From Paraphaeosphaeria minitans (taxonomy: Eukaryota; Ascomycota; Dothideomycetes; Pleosporales; Didymosphaeriaceae), in assembly GCA_015832175.1 (NCBI GenBank), contig WJXW01000003.1, forward strand, positions 1,054,001 through 1,118,000: DNA of 64,000 nt, given 5' to 3'. Below, in pieces: positions 23,003-34,195 of the stretch. Every line of letters begins with the position of its first letter. Positions within the stretch are counted from its first letter, which is position 1. Both the position numbers and the translations under genes were made by a program. The notes below the pieces were generated by a model. The model was not told the origin of the DNA. It did not search any database and was given only the letters and a program-made list of their open reading frames with translations.

Positions 23003-24507
23003 GTCCACGACGGCAATAGACGTACATACAGGTTGCCAAGCGGATGCGGCCAAAGAGAGATGGCAAACAACCGTCAACTACTATGCGGCCGGGTTCACAC
23101 CAAGCGGCCGTGCTCGAGCTTCGTCCGCTACTTCCATAACTCTTTCGAGGGAGATGAGCAATGTGCCCCTTCCCCAGCATATATGTACTAGAGCACGATG
23201 GCGAAAGTTGACGAAAAGGGGGGAGCATGGCAAATTTGCAGAGCAACAACGGAGTTCGAGGCACGCGGTGTGGACAGCGTCCTGGCATCGTTGGACATGA
23301 CATTGACGTGTTGTCTAGGACAGGTCATCGCAGCGTGGGCATGTGCAGCAACGGGTCAAGGTTTCCTCAACGATGACCTTTTCGACATGTGTGAAGGAAA
23401 AAGGAAGAGGGAGCGCTGGGAATCTTCAAAGAATAGGGAAGTCTGGAAGGAAGGCATGGGCCAAGACAGCGTGGACTGCACACGATAGGTAGAATGGGAC
23501 GTCGTCTGCAGTTTGAAGTGGCTTGTTTTGAACTTGGGGCTGGTCAGCGTATGATTGGTCCTGGCGCCTCCCGGGTCGCGCCTGCCCCAGCCCAGCGCTA
23601 CGGCGCATCCTTGGGCGGCAGGCGGCACTGCGGCAGGAGGCGAGGGCATCACCAGCGGCTCGAAAGTGGGCCACTCGGGCGCTCGTGGAGGAGCCCAAGG
23701 AGACAAGGACATGCAGCTCAATTGTGTAGAATACCTCGTCTATCAACAACATGCACAGTTGGCAGATGTCGAGAAGGCAGCTGAAGACACGGCCGTGATG
23801 ATGACGTTGGGCGCCCAGAAACAGGGAAGCGCATACCGTAGCCAGTTAGCGCATGCGGATGGCGTGTCTAGACTCTCTCTACCGTGAGGAAGATAGCTAC
23901 AAAACCCCGTCGCCCGCCATGTCTTGCTCCTTGAGCCTCCTCTGCCTGCGACCGAACGACCCCAGAGGCGGTATCCCTTGCGCCCGCCCGCTCGACGACA
24001 ACCCGCCGGCTACGCCTGGTACGTCACGAGGCCACTCGCCTCCGCTGCGCGTCAGGGCAGCCGCCAGCGGGCGCAAGCCGGTGAACAAAGGACGCCCGCC
24101 CAGACGACACACGACAACCACTCGAGCAACGGGGACCTCGAAATAATTGCTAACATTCGCCTCGTCGCAACACGGTTGTAGCGCCTTGTCTGGGCCGTCT
24201 CCAGCCCGACCACCTGCCACCCACATGACTGGTCGCTGGGCCCTTGTTTCACCGCCGTGGGCGCCTACCTGGGCCGCTCACCTAACCGGATCTCGCCAGA
24301 AGCACACCAGAGCCGCAACGAACTGGATGCGCTGTTGAACGTCGAGGTCGAAGCACCCCGCTGCCTGCCCTGCCTTTGGCGCTTGCAGTCGGCCTGTGCT
24401 CCGTCCTGCGCTTCCTCGCGGTACGTACTGCATTTTGTTACAGTCAATTGGTGCCGTGAAGGAGGCCCTAAGACTGTCACCCTCCCCACCTCTCTTCCAC
24501 ACTGAAC

Positions 24508-24574
24508 TTTCACTTCCGCCTCCACTTTCACCTTCGCCTTCACTTTCGCCTTCACTTTCGCCTTCACTTTCGCC
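24508..24574. repeat. Pyrimidine-rich 12-nt tandem repeat upstream of PRM1
   Basis: Three perfect copies of TTCACTTTCGCC at 24539-24574, with diverged copies before them. The stretch is part of the long C/T-rich leader region of PRM1, a common feature of fungal promoters. Confidence 0.85.
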
Positions 24575-24832
24575 TCCAACCACCTTCCTTTGTTGCATTG
24601 TGCGGAGCGTTTGGGTCCACTGCTGTCCTGTTTCTCTCCATTGTCTCCTTGTCCCTAATATTATCGTCTCCGATACCCTTTTCCTTGCAACATCTCTGGA
24701 AGACATCGTGCACCTTTATACCATCTTTCTGCCTTCATTACCAACCTCAGCAACACAGCCCGGTGCTGTGCCTTTCCCCAACACCTCTAATACCCTGCAC
24801 AGACCTCGCGTCCGCAACCATCCACGTTCGTC

Positions 24833-27091
24833 ATGGCTTCCACGGCGAACCAACAGCAAAACTTCCCGGCCGTACCTCCACACCTGTCCGCTGGCGATTA
24901 TGAGATGCGAGACAGCTACGCAACTCAAGAATCACCACGACCCCCTCTAAACCAGACACCATACCTCAAACCATACCTCGGCCTTCGAGCTAGGCTCTCG
25001 CAGATATGGATCAACCGCTGGACGATCCTCCTTCTCCTCGTCCTCGTCCGCCTCCTCTTCGCCATCGCGAGCACTGACTCAAGCCTCGCGTCAGCTCGTA
25101 GGGAGGCACTCAGCGCATGCACCCAAGTCGAAAGCATGGGCAGCTCCATGGCTTCCATGCCCCACTTCATGGCCGAGGGCGTCAACGAAATGACCGCCAC
25201 CGGCGTCGAAAAGGCAGTCAACGGCCTGATGAAGATGATGGAACTCAGCGTCACCGGAGTGGAAGAGATTGTCATCTTTGTTATCCACATGATGACAAGT
25301 ACCTATCTCTGCCTCATCACCCTTGCCATCAGCGGCAGTCTTCATGCTGCAGTCGAGATCGGAGAAGCAATCTCGAAGAATCTGAACGAGACTATTGAAG
25401 ACGTCACTAATGACATTGGCGATGCCACCAAGAAAGTCGCCGATGGCATCAACTCCATCCTCGACAAAGTCAACTTTCCATTCGGACCTAATTTTGACAA
25501 GCCGTCGATTAATTTGGACAATCAAATCAACAAGCTCAAGGCACTCGAAGCACCTCCTGGAATGGACGAAGGTCTTCAGAAGCTTAACCAGTCCATTCCG
25601 AACTTTGAAGAGGTCCAGAACTTCACCGACAACCTTATTCGACTCCCATTTGAAGAGGTTAAGAAGCTGATCCAGGGCATGGACAACTTTACCTTCGACC
25701 GAGAACTTCTCCCGGTACCACAGAAGAAGCAGCTCGACTTCTGCTCCGACGGCAATTCCATCGGCAGGTTCTTTGATGACCTTGTCGTTTTGGTTTACTC
25801 GGCCAAGAAGATCGCTCTCGGTGTCCTCATCGCCCTGGCTGTACTCGCTATCGTCCCCATGGCCTACATGGAAGTTCGCCGCCATCGCCGCATGCAACAA
25901 CGTTCGCAGCTATTTCACGATGCTGCCTACGAGCCGATGGATGTTGTTTACATCGCTTCCCGCCCGACTTCCTCTACTATCGGTCTGTGGTTCGGCCGCC
26001 GCTTCGGCTCCGCCCGTCGCCAGGCAGTTGCGCGATGGGCGTGGGCCTATGCCACTTCTGTTCCGATGCTGTTCCTACTGTCACTAGCGATTGCAGGTTT
26101 CTTCTCCTGCTTCTGTCAATACCTGCTAGTGAGGGGCATGCAACAGAAAGTTCCAGAACTCACAGATCAGGTTGCCGGTTTCGCCGAAAAGGTCGTCGAC
26201 TCGTTGAACAATGCCTCGATGTCGTGGGCTGGCGGCGTCAATCGCGCCGTCGACAAGCTTGACTCCACAATCAACGACGACATGCTCGGCTGGGTGAACA
26301 CAACCACGGGTGCGATTAACAGCACGCTCAACGGCTTTGTCGACAAGATGTCCGGTGTCCTCAATAACACTTTCGGTGGCACGGTGCTCTACGATCCGAT
26401 CAAAGAAGTGCTCAACTGCTTAATCGGCCTCAAGATTGCCGGTGTCCAGAAGGGCCTTACCTGGGTCCACGATCACGCCCACGTCAATTTTCCAGGAGTG
26501 AGAAACGACACCATGTCCCTTGGTGCGCTTGCCAAAGTCAGCGACTCGAGCTCTGCTGCCGAACTTCTTGCCAATCCGAATGGGAAGGCAAGAGACGAAG
26601 TTACGGAAGCTGTCAACTACGTCGTCAATAAGCTCCTCAGCGGCATCCGAACCGAGGCTCTCATCTCCACTGCCCTTCTCCTCATCTGGCTTGCCATAGC
26701 ACTCGGCGGTCTCGTCTACGCTGCCACTCACATGGCGCGTCGCGACTCCCCAACTGGCACAGCCTATGTCATTGACCCCGTCACCGACAACGCACCCCGC
26801 ACCTGCGACTATCCGGGGGACGCGGCACCACCGTACGAGTATCACGTCAACAAGGCTGCACCTTACACATTGCAGCCCCGACCCTTCCAAGTCTTTGGCC
26901 CCAACGACAATGCCCCTGACGCGGAAAAGGTCGGCCAGGTGGAAGCCCGTACGATCAACGACTCCGCCCGCCCCGGCCACCTGCGCACGAGTAGCTACGG
27001 ACAATTCGCCAACCCCTCTCCCCTCGACGAAAGACAAAACCCATTCGCTGATTCCCAACGACGGGAGAAGACCCCGTTCGCCGACCATTAA
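24833..27091 (+). CDS. PRM1: Plasma membrane fusion protein Prm1
   Basis: Multipass protein that helps plasma membranes fuse during mating and hyphal fusion. One exon, 752 residues. A short cytosolic N-terminus is followed by TM segments at WTILLLLVLVRLLFAIAS, IVIFVIHMMTSTYLCLITLA, ALGVLIALAVLAIVPMAYM, WAYATSVPMLFLLSLAIAGF and near the end LISTALLLIWLAIALGGLVY. Two extracellular loops between them are rich in Asn glycosylation sites and helix-forming residues, with paired Cys. Prm1-like features include LGLRARLSQIWINRWTILLL, CSDGNSIGRFFDDL, and YLLVRGMQQKVP. The C-terminal 110 residues are a disordered Pro/Asp-rich tail with NPFAD repeats. Absence of introns in a gene of this size fits the family in many fungi. 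Confidence 0.92.
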   Translation: MASTANQQQNFPAVPPHLSAGDYEMRDSYATQESPRPPLNQTPYLKPYLGLRARLSQIWINRWTILLLLVLVRLLFAIASTDSSLASARREALSACTQVESMGSSMASMPHFMAEGVNEMTATGVEKAVNGLMKMMELSVTGVEEIVIFVIHMMTSTYLCLITLAISGSLHAAVEIGEAISKNLNETIEDVTNDIGDATKKVADGINSILDKVNFPFGPNFDKPSINLDNQINKLKALEAPPGMDEGLQKLNQSIPNFEEVQNFTDNLIRLPFEEVKKLIQGMDNFTFDRELLPVPQKKQLDFCSDGNSIGRFFDDLVVLVYSAKKIALGVLIALAVLAIVPMAYMEVRRHRRMQQRSQLFHDAAYEPMDVVYIASRPTSSTIGLWFGRRFGSARRQAVARWAWAYATSVPMLFLLSLAIAGFFSCFCQYLLVRGMQQKVPELTDQVAGFAEKVVDSLNNASMSWAGGVNRAVDKLDSTINDDMLGWVNTTTGAINSTLNGFVDKMSGVLNNTFGGTVLYDPIKEVLNCLIGLKIAGVQKGLTWVHDHAHVNFPGVRNDTMSLGALAKVSDSSSAAELLANPNGKARDEVTEAVNYVVNKLLSGIRTEALISTALLLIWLAIALGGLVYAATHMARRDSPTGTAYVIDPVTDNAPRTCDYPGDAAPPYEYHVNKAAPYTLQPRPFQVFGPNDNAPDAEKVGQVEARTINDSARPGHLRTSSYGQFANPSPLDERQNPFADSQRREKTPFADH

Positions 27092-29083
27092 TCCATTTGC
27101 CGATAACCCTTGCTCTCTCTGACCTTTTCGCCCGCGTTCTGAGTCTAGAAGCAGCTCGGGTTGCCCCTCGGCCTGCCACGAGCCGTAATCGCTCAGGTTA
27201 CGTACTTTGGACTTTGAGGTCCCTTTCTCTGATGATGCTTTGCTCTCGAGAAATATATCTGCGGTCGATGGATCTTTACCGCTCCTCGCCGCCAGACGAA
27301 CCAAATTGGTGTTTCTTTTACAATGCATCCCTCTCAATTCTCTGTGACCCCGCCGCACACCGTGTTGACGTGCTTGCACTCCGCGAGCGGTGGTTCGTCC
27401 CTCTTATGTATTTTTTCTTGGTTTAGACGCGCTGCGTCGTGCTCTGATCTTGTTTTTGGCGTTGGATCGATATCCCCTCGTTGTTCTCTCTTCTTCCTTC
27501 TTTCCTTCACTTTGGAGCGTTCACTTTGGATAATACCCCCTGTCAAGTCCATGATATCTTTTTCTCGCAAGAGATTGATTCCATACTATCCATCCGTTCC
27601 TCCTCTGAAAAAAAAGGACTGCCTCAAGAAGAGCTAAAAAAAAGACGAGGTTGTGCATATCTCCTTGAGTTTGTTTGTCCCCGAGGCCCTTTCCCTCCCG
27701 CCCTCTCCCGCAGCCCGCACCACGCCCCCGTTTCCCCCCTGGAATTCACCGCGCGCGCGCTCCCCGCCTCCCCGCGGCTTGCCCGGTTGGCCGCGAGCCC
27801 CCGTGCGGTGTCACGCAGATGGACGCAATCGGCGCGCTTTGGTGTCGGCGCTGCGGCAATGACCGGATATATTGGGTATAATCGCTCTATTTCGCGCCGT
27901 CCTTCCGCGGCTGCCATCCCCGCCTGCCCTTCTTCGGACGCATCTTCGGACCCGGCTGTTGGCTTGCGGTGGACCCGCGATGCAGTGATGTGCTGCTGAT
28001 TGGTAACGAGCGTTGGTTTCCTACCCTCCTGCGCTTCCCCCCTCTCCTTATATGTGACGGTGAGGGAGAGGGGAACCGAAGGCGCAGTCGAGCTGGAAGG
28101 CGACACGTGTGCGCTTGTGTGCGCTGGTTTTGAAGTGGTCCCCGTCCTCTGGATGTGGGGTTGGTTATCACTGTTTCTTACTTTGATTGCGCTTTTGCGC
28201 CGCTTGTGTTGATCCCGTGCTTTTGCCGGGGCTGTATGTACCCCTGGCGGGTGAAGAGGAAGAGGCGGTGGAACAAAGGTGGAAAGGCTGGCGTGGTGGG
28301 CGTGTATGGCTGACCTGAGTCGCTCTTTTCGAGGGGGTTTATTTTTTTTCTTGGGAGGCTAGACGGCTCTCCGACCACATCGTGGTAAAGACACAGGGGG
28401 CCCGCCGATGGTAAATTGAACGTGTCCTCTCAGTTTTGGTGCATGCACTGTGTGTGATGTGATTTGTGAGGGCCGGATTTACTTCACGCTACCATGTGCC
28501 GAATCAAAAGTCAAAAGGCACTCAGGCATCCATGTGTGAAATCAAAATTTTGATATTCAAGAATCCAGTTCAGCCAAACTCTCCATGGGAAATTGGGAAT
28601 GCGAAAAGTTGAAGTGGACAGTAAGTTACATGAGCTACTACACGAAGAACAAAATAAGAAACCTAGACAAAGGCCAAGCCCAACCAGACTCCCAGAGGCA
28701 AAATGCAAAGAAAGAAGATTGGAATCAATGCCAAGTGTACCTACACAAGCTGTCAAATGCCAAAACAAGAAAACCCAAAGGCTAGAACAGAGTCGTGGTA
28801 CAACCAGGCTCTCACATGCTAGAGATGGATTCGACTTGTGACTGTTTTACCCTATGGTCTGGCTCGGCCCAGACTGCTGCTCATGTGACTGTCTTACCCT
28901 AGCTTCTGGTGAAGCTAGGGTGGACTCAGTACCTACCCCAAGCACCGACATTCCAGACTCTACTTACCACTTCTAGACACTGTCCAACCCCCCATACACG
29001 TCCCTGTTTTTAATGACTCTGGGCAGACCGCCCCAAAACGCCTCATCATACATATTCCATGCCACTTCCAAACCCAAGATTTA
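27092..29083. other. Intergenic region between convergent genes
   Basis: About 2 kb downstream of both PRM1 and the next minus-strand gene. No gene supported; a run of CGCG/Pro-coding DNA near 27.7 kb yields ORFs in several frames but none is convincing. Such a long spacer between 3' ends is unusual in this compact window. Confidence 0.4.
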
Positions 29084-30253
29084 TCAGCCATCTAACTCCA
29101 TCCCATCCAACTCCTCCATAAGACATTCCTCCCTCAACTTTCCAAGCACACCTTCTTTCTCCCTCCTTCTCGCCGCCCACTGCCACTCATCCTTCCTCCT
29201 CCGCCTCGTATCCCCCGCACTCTCCCCCACGCCTCCGATCGCGCCCGCGCGCCGATGTCCCCTATCATCCACAACACCAAGCCGCTTCAGCAGCGGCCCC
29301 TTCTTCTTATTCTTTCCCCCGAAACCGCGCGAGAACGAAGGCAGCGAAGGCCAGACACCCTTCTCCAGCTCCCTAACGATGGCGACGTCGCACTCGTCAT
29401 TGCCAACGACCACGCAGTGATACGGCGCCCCGTCCACCACGGCCGCAGCCCGCGTCTCCCGCAGCCCCGTTGTGCCGCATAGCACGCACGACAGGTTGCC
29501 CGAGATGAGGTCCCTCGGCGGTGTTAGCGTCTTGTCCTGCACGGCCCAGACTTTGGACAGGATGGCGGCGTGGGCGGCGAATTTGGCTTCGGCGAGGGCG
29601 TCGCCGGCGTCGACGAGGAGCTCGATGTGGGACTGGACGACGCGGACGGTGGAGGCGCGGAGGCGGTCGAGGGGGGTGGCGTAAGGGGCCGGGAGGGTTG
29701 AGGATGTGCTCGGGATGATGGACATGGGGGTTTTGCAGTTGGCAGCGCAGGGTTCGGCGTCTCGGGCGACGACCTGGAGATGCAGAGTCAGCTTGGGAAA
29801 GGAGCAGGGAGGGGGGAAAGAAGGACTTACGACCGTGTGACCGCAGTCTAGCCTGTGGACGCGGGAGCCGGTGTGGAAGCAAGTGCGGGTCTCCATGTTG
29901 GGGTGGGATGGGAGCGGGGTCCAGGGCGTGGCGGGCGGTTGCATGAGGGTTATGCTGAAGTATTTCTTGTCGTCCTTCTTGTTCAGGATGTGGCGGTGCA
30001 TTGTCTGGGGAGAGGGGATGCCGGAGAAGGGACATGGCGGGTTGCGCTTGAACTCGTGACCATGACCACGACTACTGGTGGATTTGGGACCGGTGGGAAC
30101 ATAATGAGACGCATGGTCTTTTTTCTCAAATGGACCGGTGGGAACATGGAGAGACGCATTGTCCATTTTCTCAGATGGACCAGCCTGGGATCGCTCCGGG
30201 GACGAGGCAGCGGAGGAGATGTCGAAGAGATCGCAGGTGACCGGAGAAGACAT
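29084..30253 (-). CDS. Orphan protein with Cys/His motif (DCGH)
   Basis: Exons: 30253..29831 and 29773..29084, giving 370 residues. The 57-nt intron (GTAAGT...CTGAC...CTCCAG) is a multiple of three and contains no stop. Splicing creates RLDCGHTVVVARDAEPCAANC, a short Cys/His module I have seen in Dothideomycete orphan proteins. A second Cys pair (SCVLCG) lies near the middle. The N-terminus holds a 15-residue repeat (FEKKDHASHYVPTG type) encoded by a 45-nt tandem repeat. The C-terminus is helical and very basic, ending in an acidic MEELDGMELDG. No signal peptide. Function unknown; zinc binding is possible. Confidence 0.65.
   Translation of the reverse strand: MSSPVTCDLFDISSAASSPERSQAGPSEKMDNASLHVPTGPFEKKDHASHYVPTGPKSTSSRGHGHEFKRNPPCPFSGIPSPQTMHRHILNKKDDKKYFSITLMQPPATPWTPLPSHPNMETRTCFHTGSRVHRLDCGHTVVSPSFPPPCSFPKLTLHLQVVARDAEPCAANCKTPMSIIPSTSSTLPAPYATPLDRLRASTVRVVQSHIELLVDAGDALAEAKFAAHAAILSKVWAVQDKTLTPPRDLISGNLSCVLCGTTGLRETRAAAVVDGAPYHCVVVGNDECDVAIVRELEKGVWPSLPSFSRGFGGKNKKKGPLLKRLGVVDDRGHRRAGAIGGVGESAGDTRRRRKDEWQWAARRREKEGVLGKLREECLMEELDGMELDG
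30087..30176. repeat. 45-nt tandem repeat inside a coding region
   Basis: Two imperfect copies with a 45-base period, starting at the GGACCGGTGGGAAC words at 30087 and 30132. The period is a multiple of three, so the host protein keeps frame. Confidence 0.85.
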
Positions 30254-30954
30254 GACAGTTGGCAATGGTCTTTTTAGAAGCAGAAGTATATATATATACA
30301 AGTGAGGACTGATGGTACAGAATCTATCTGCTTCTGTAATTCCGTGTTGTGGAGAGGGAAGAAGCGGAGCGGAGCGACAGAAGCCTCCTTTTATGCATCC
30401 AGACTGCAAAACGCTCAGCCTCCAGGTTAGAGCCGCGCCGGAGATGTCGAGACTGCGACACGGGTTGATTTGTTTGCATTCGCGCACATGCAAGGTCAGG
30501 CTCACCGATGCGTTGCTCATAATACAAACAGCGTTGGGCGTGCCCGCTTTGTATCGAGTAGTATCGTGTCGATATGCTGCCGTTCGGGGATGATCATGTG
30601 TCACAAGGTCAGCACGTGTAGCATATGCCAGGTGGGCAAGCAAAGACTAATGAAGCTAAGTGTCAGTGGTGGACTGCTAGGGCATGGCTGCCTTGTTCTG
30701 TTGGCATGAGGTGGACGGCGGCGCACCGAGACTATGTCCATCGGAAAAAGCGCATGTCATACCAGGGTAGGTAGGAGCTATCTCAGCCTACCAAGGCATC
30801 ACATGGTATCGACGTGCCCGTCGTCTGGGTACATGTTCTGACGAAGTGATACGAGTATGCACACCAATGCAAAAAGGGTGGTTAATATTGAGCCTCTCTT
30901 GCCAGCGTTTTGTTCTTGCCCGTAACAAAGACTATGTTCCAGCAGGGTCGCAGA
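30254..30954. promoter_or_regulatory. Upstream region of the DCGH orphan gene
   Basis: About 700 bases between two minus-strand genes. A TA dinucleotide stretch near 30285-30300 is the only obvious element. Confidence 0.4.
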
Positions 30955-32424
30955 TTACTCAATCTCCCTTCTCGCAATCCAAGCAGCCTTCCTCAGTCCT
31001 ACACCAGGCCTCACATCCCAGTCGATCTCCTCTCTTGCCCTCGCAAACGCCTGCTCAACTTCCTCAATGCCTTTCTGATCGCCTTGCTGACCCAACAGCC
31101 CCACCGCCCTTTCCAGATCTCCCGCAGCAAACAGACACTCACCCAATGCCAAATGCGTGAGCCCAAGCACGTACCAGCAGTGACCGCGCTCGTTGTCGGT
31201 GAACCAGTCTGGTTTGTTTGGCGGAATAAGCTCAGGCGGCAGGGAGCGGAACCATGGGTTTGACGCTGGGGAGGGAGAGTCAGTGGACAGGCTGAGGGCG
31301 TGGGACGCTGCTGTTTCGGCGGCGAGGAGGTCGTTTGTTATCTGCTTCTGAGCCGCTGTAGGTGTAGAAGCTGATATGAATCTCGAAATGGACGGAATTG
31401 CCGCCGCGTGTTTGGAGTGCAGCGCTGTCGCGAGTGCGAGTTCGGTGCGCCGGCGCAAACGCTGGATGTCCCTGTGGAAAGTCTCTGGCTGCGACTGCAG
31501 TGTTTCCGCGCGCGTGAGGTATGCGTAGGCCATTGATATCGTGGCGGCCTGGCACTGTTGGGCCGCAGTGTTGTACTCCTTCCTCCTGAAGGCTTGTTCA
31601 GCGCGGTCCGTCATCTCAGTTACGACCTTCAGCCATGTGCCCGCTTCGAACGCCGCGGTCATCATGCTCTGCTGCAGCGCCTCCGCGTAGCCTACCAACA
31701 ATTCCTTCCCTTCGACTTCAACCTTCCCAACATTACTCAATAGGCGGAACAGCTCCAGCAAGTCACCCTGCACCCTCGCCTTCTCCAACTCATACGCATT
31801 CACCACAGATAGGATCAGCGCATGACTCGGAGCCCACGCCCCAGACGCCTTGCTCGCCTGCTCCATGAAATTGACCAGGCGGGGCAGATACTGCGCAGGA
31901 AAAACTACGCTGGCTCTCCTCACCCCATTGCCCTTTTCCACAATCTTTAGCTCCATCGCATGCATCGTGCAACTCTCCACCGCTTCCGGTTTCGCGACCG
32001 AGAACAGCACGCCCGAGTCCTCCAGCATCGTCTTCGCGTGCCTCGCATCACTAGAATAGATCTCGAACTTGACAAAAAGGTTTGAGGAGTAGAAGTAGTC
32101 GCGTGATTCTTTTGACAGTTGCTTGTTAGTGTAGAAGAGCGCGGTGTGGACAGGAAAGGGAGTGCGAGAGGCGGCAAAGTGGAGGGTGGAGTTAGTGATT
32201 GTGTGCGTGTAGGAGACATTGGGTTGGCCGATATTGACGAGCTCGGTATCGAGGAGGTGGGAGTAGATCTTGTTTCGGACGGATGCCGGGAGGGTGGTGA
32301 GGTTTGGTGGATGCTTCTTGCTCGGTGCTGGTGCTAGCGATGGAGAATGGAGATGCGTTGCTTCCAGTTTGGAGGCTACATCTGTGGCGGCGTCCATTGA
32401 GTCGCGTTTCCCAATTGATTCCAT
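30955..32424 (-). CDS. Conserved fungal protein, F-box-like N-terminus and helical C-terminus
   Basis: One exon, 489 residues, from a clear ATG. The segment NLTTLPASVRNKIYSHLLDT is the loose F-box-like pattern common in Dothideomycete orphan proteins (a short helical motif before a domain on cell-level or orphan recognition roles). A middle domain of about 200 residues and a helix-rich C-terminal half with alternating A and L, including YNTAAQQCQAATISMAYAYL and HCWYVLGLTHLALGECLFAA, suggest TPR-like repeats. No signal or membrane segment. A substrate-adaptor role is a guess. Its end lies 701 bases from the next start. Confidence 0.72.
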   Translation of the reverse strand: MESIGKRDSMDAATDVASKLEATHLHSPSLAPAPSKKHPPNLTTLPASVRNKIYSHLLDTELVNIGQPNVSYTHTITNSTLHFAASRTPFPVHTALFYTNKQLSKESRDYFYSSNLFVKFEIYSSDARHAKTMLEDSGVLFSVAKPEAVESCTMHAMELKIVEKGNGVRRASVVFPAQYLPRLVNFMEQASKASGAWAPSHALILSVVNAYELEKARVQGDLLELFRLLSNVGKVEVEGKELLVGYAEALQQSMMTAAFEAGTWLKVVTEMTDRAEQAFRRKEYNTAAQQCQAATISMAYAYLTRAETLQSQPETFHRDIQRLRRRTELALATALHSKHAAAIPSISRFISASTPTAAQKQITNDLLAAETAASHALSLSTDSPSPASNPWFRSLPPELIPPNKPDWFTDNERGHCWYVLGLTHLALGECLFAAGDLERAVGLLGQQGDQKGIEEVEQAFARAREEIDWDVRPGVGLRKAAWIARREIE

Positions 32425-32858
32425 TCCGATCTTGTTGAGGTCACGAGTATTGGAGGGGGTGAGATCAAGAGCCGGTTTATTGCGTAGGGTTCCAATTTAC
32501 AACGAAAAGTCGTTTCGGACTTGGACGGCTGAAATGGTCAACGGCTAGTAAAGCGACTGCTACTGCAAGGACTCTCGAGGAAAACAGCAGATTTTTGAGG
32601 TACCTCCCAATCTCACGTTGTGGGGTTATATAGACTATCTATGTAGCTGCGGCGTTGCGTGCGGGGAAGCTTGCCGCCTCCACATCGCCGTCACGGTACG
32701 CGTACACCCGGATCCGGTACTAGCATGCAGACCTCTCGCCCAGGCATCCAGATTGGGTATCTTGCATGTGCTGATTTCTTGTTACGTGCTTGGCTTCGAT
32801 TAATCTATCTCTTCACACCTACTTTCTACTCGTACAACACAAACTATGGCGAAGCGAT
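32425..32858. promoter_or_regulatory. Upstream region of the F-box-like gene
   Basis: Spacer between two minus-strand genes; no motif singled out. Confidence 0.35.
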
Positions 32859-34195
32859 CTACTCCACGTAAGCAGTGTAGATCTGTAGACCCTTGGTAGC
32901 TTTGAATTCCATATCCACACCGTGCGCAACGAAGTAAATGTAGCCCTCGCTGAGCTTGTGCTCCTTTCCGTCCGCCTTGAACGATCCCTCGCCATTGATC
33001 ACGATGAACATGGACGGACCGCCAATCGCACTGATCGTCTCTACTTCGCCATCGTTCAGCTCAGTAGCCAGCATGCTGAACTCATTCAGCGGCGGCGCAT
33101 ACACCTGTGTCTTTCCGTTCTTCGAGTGCTGGGACATCTTCGGCTTAAGCATGCAGTCATCCGGCGAATGTGGCCTGAACGTCAAGCACGAGGTGAACAT
33201 GTCCACAGAGTCGCGGTCCGCGCGGGGGCAGAAGCCAGTGTTGAGCACGTTGTTGGAGCGCGCCATGCACTCGATGATGTCACCGGACAGGTAGGCATGG
33301 ATGCCGTCGGCAGGGATGTAGATGCTGTCGCCCTTCTTGAGCTTGAGATAGTTCATGGTGATGAGTGCGACGACGGTGCCATTGTCCGTCTTGTCGTATT
33401 GCTTGAAAAGACGGGGAATCATTTCGGGAATATAGGAGTCCTCTCCGAATTGCTCTTTCGAGAGATCGAGGAGGGCATTGTTGGTCTCCTTGATGGCTTC
33501 GTCGGAGGCTGTGAGCATGGACTTGACGACATGTTTCAGGGTCTGGTCGTCAAAGTTGGGCTTCTTGACGGTGGGCATGAACGGTTGGAGGGGTGCGAGT
33601 TTCATCAAGCGCTCGATGTCTTTCAGAGGCTTGAAACCGCAGAAAGCTTCGAAGTCGCCCAATGCCAGTGCGATCTCGGGCTTGTGATTTGGGTCGGTGA
33701 ACTGGTCAGGGTTGCGCTGATGAAGTTGGGAGGCCAGCTCCTTGTTCTGAGAAGCATTAGCAAATGAAAATGGTAATTTGGCGATGTAATACGTACGGGA
33801 TGTAGCTGCAGGGGGAGAGCCTTTGCTATTGACAGGACCTTGGGAAGATAAGGAATCTTCGTGTGATTGAATGTCTTGATGGTATTCCTGCCGACGAGCT
33901 CTTCTGCATTCTTGTCCAGTACATGTTGCAAGTCCTCACCGCTCTCGAGAATATAGGAGGGTAGCTCAGGATATGTTCCCATCCACCTGCCACGTCTTAG
34001 CATTGTACAGGAACTCGGGAACCACTTTTGAATATAAGTAGCATCTTACATTTCAGAGTATGGGGTGCTATCGTCAATCTTGAAGTCAGTACCTGGCGTT
34101 TTGGCACAGAGTGTGGCAGCGAGCGAGTTTGAGCCCTGTTTGCCCCAGGGATACTGGTTGCATTGGCATTTCAGTTGGTAGACCTTTTCGACCAT
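32859..34195 (-). CDS. PMI40: Mannose-6-phosphate isomerase (type I)
   Basis: Cytosolic zinc enzyme interconverting fructose-6-phosphate and mannose-6-phosphate, feeding GDP-mannose for glycans and cell wall. Exons: 34195..34050, 33986..33797, 33746..32859, giving 407 residues. Intron 1 (63 nt) completes the Met of YSEMWMGTYPELPS; intron 2 (50 nt) joins LPLQLHP to NKELAS. Signature blocks: KCQCNQYPWGKQGSNS, zinc ligands in LQLHPNKELA and NHKPEIALAL, and IYIPADGIHAYLSGDIIEC followed by MARSNNVLNTGF. Length is normal. It is transcribed away from the MNN11-like mannosyltransferase, so two mannose-related genes share one divergent promoter region. Confidence 0.95.

Larger units (their letters stand above)
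21574..24832. other. Long gene-poor region
   Basis: About 3.3 kb between the orphan protein gene and PRM1, which are divergently read. Several ORFs up to 239 codons exist, but none shows family features, good splice structure or a plausible composition. It contains two minisatellites (22938-23002, 24539-24574). It may hold long leaders or noncoding transcripts; nothing in the sequence proves this. Confidence 0.45.

Noticed and set aside
22358..23077. 239-codon minus-strand ORF
   Set aside because: Runs through the 13-nt minisatellite, Arg/Ser/Pro-rich composition without domain, signal peptide or splice context.
27481..27999. 172-codon ORF in the gap after PRM1
   Set aside because: Composition follows local CG and CT runs; no motif and no good start.
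32922..33767. 281-codon plus-strand ORF
   Set aside because: Antisense shadow of phosphomannose isomerase exon 3.
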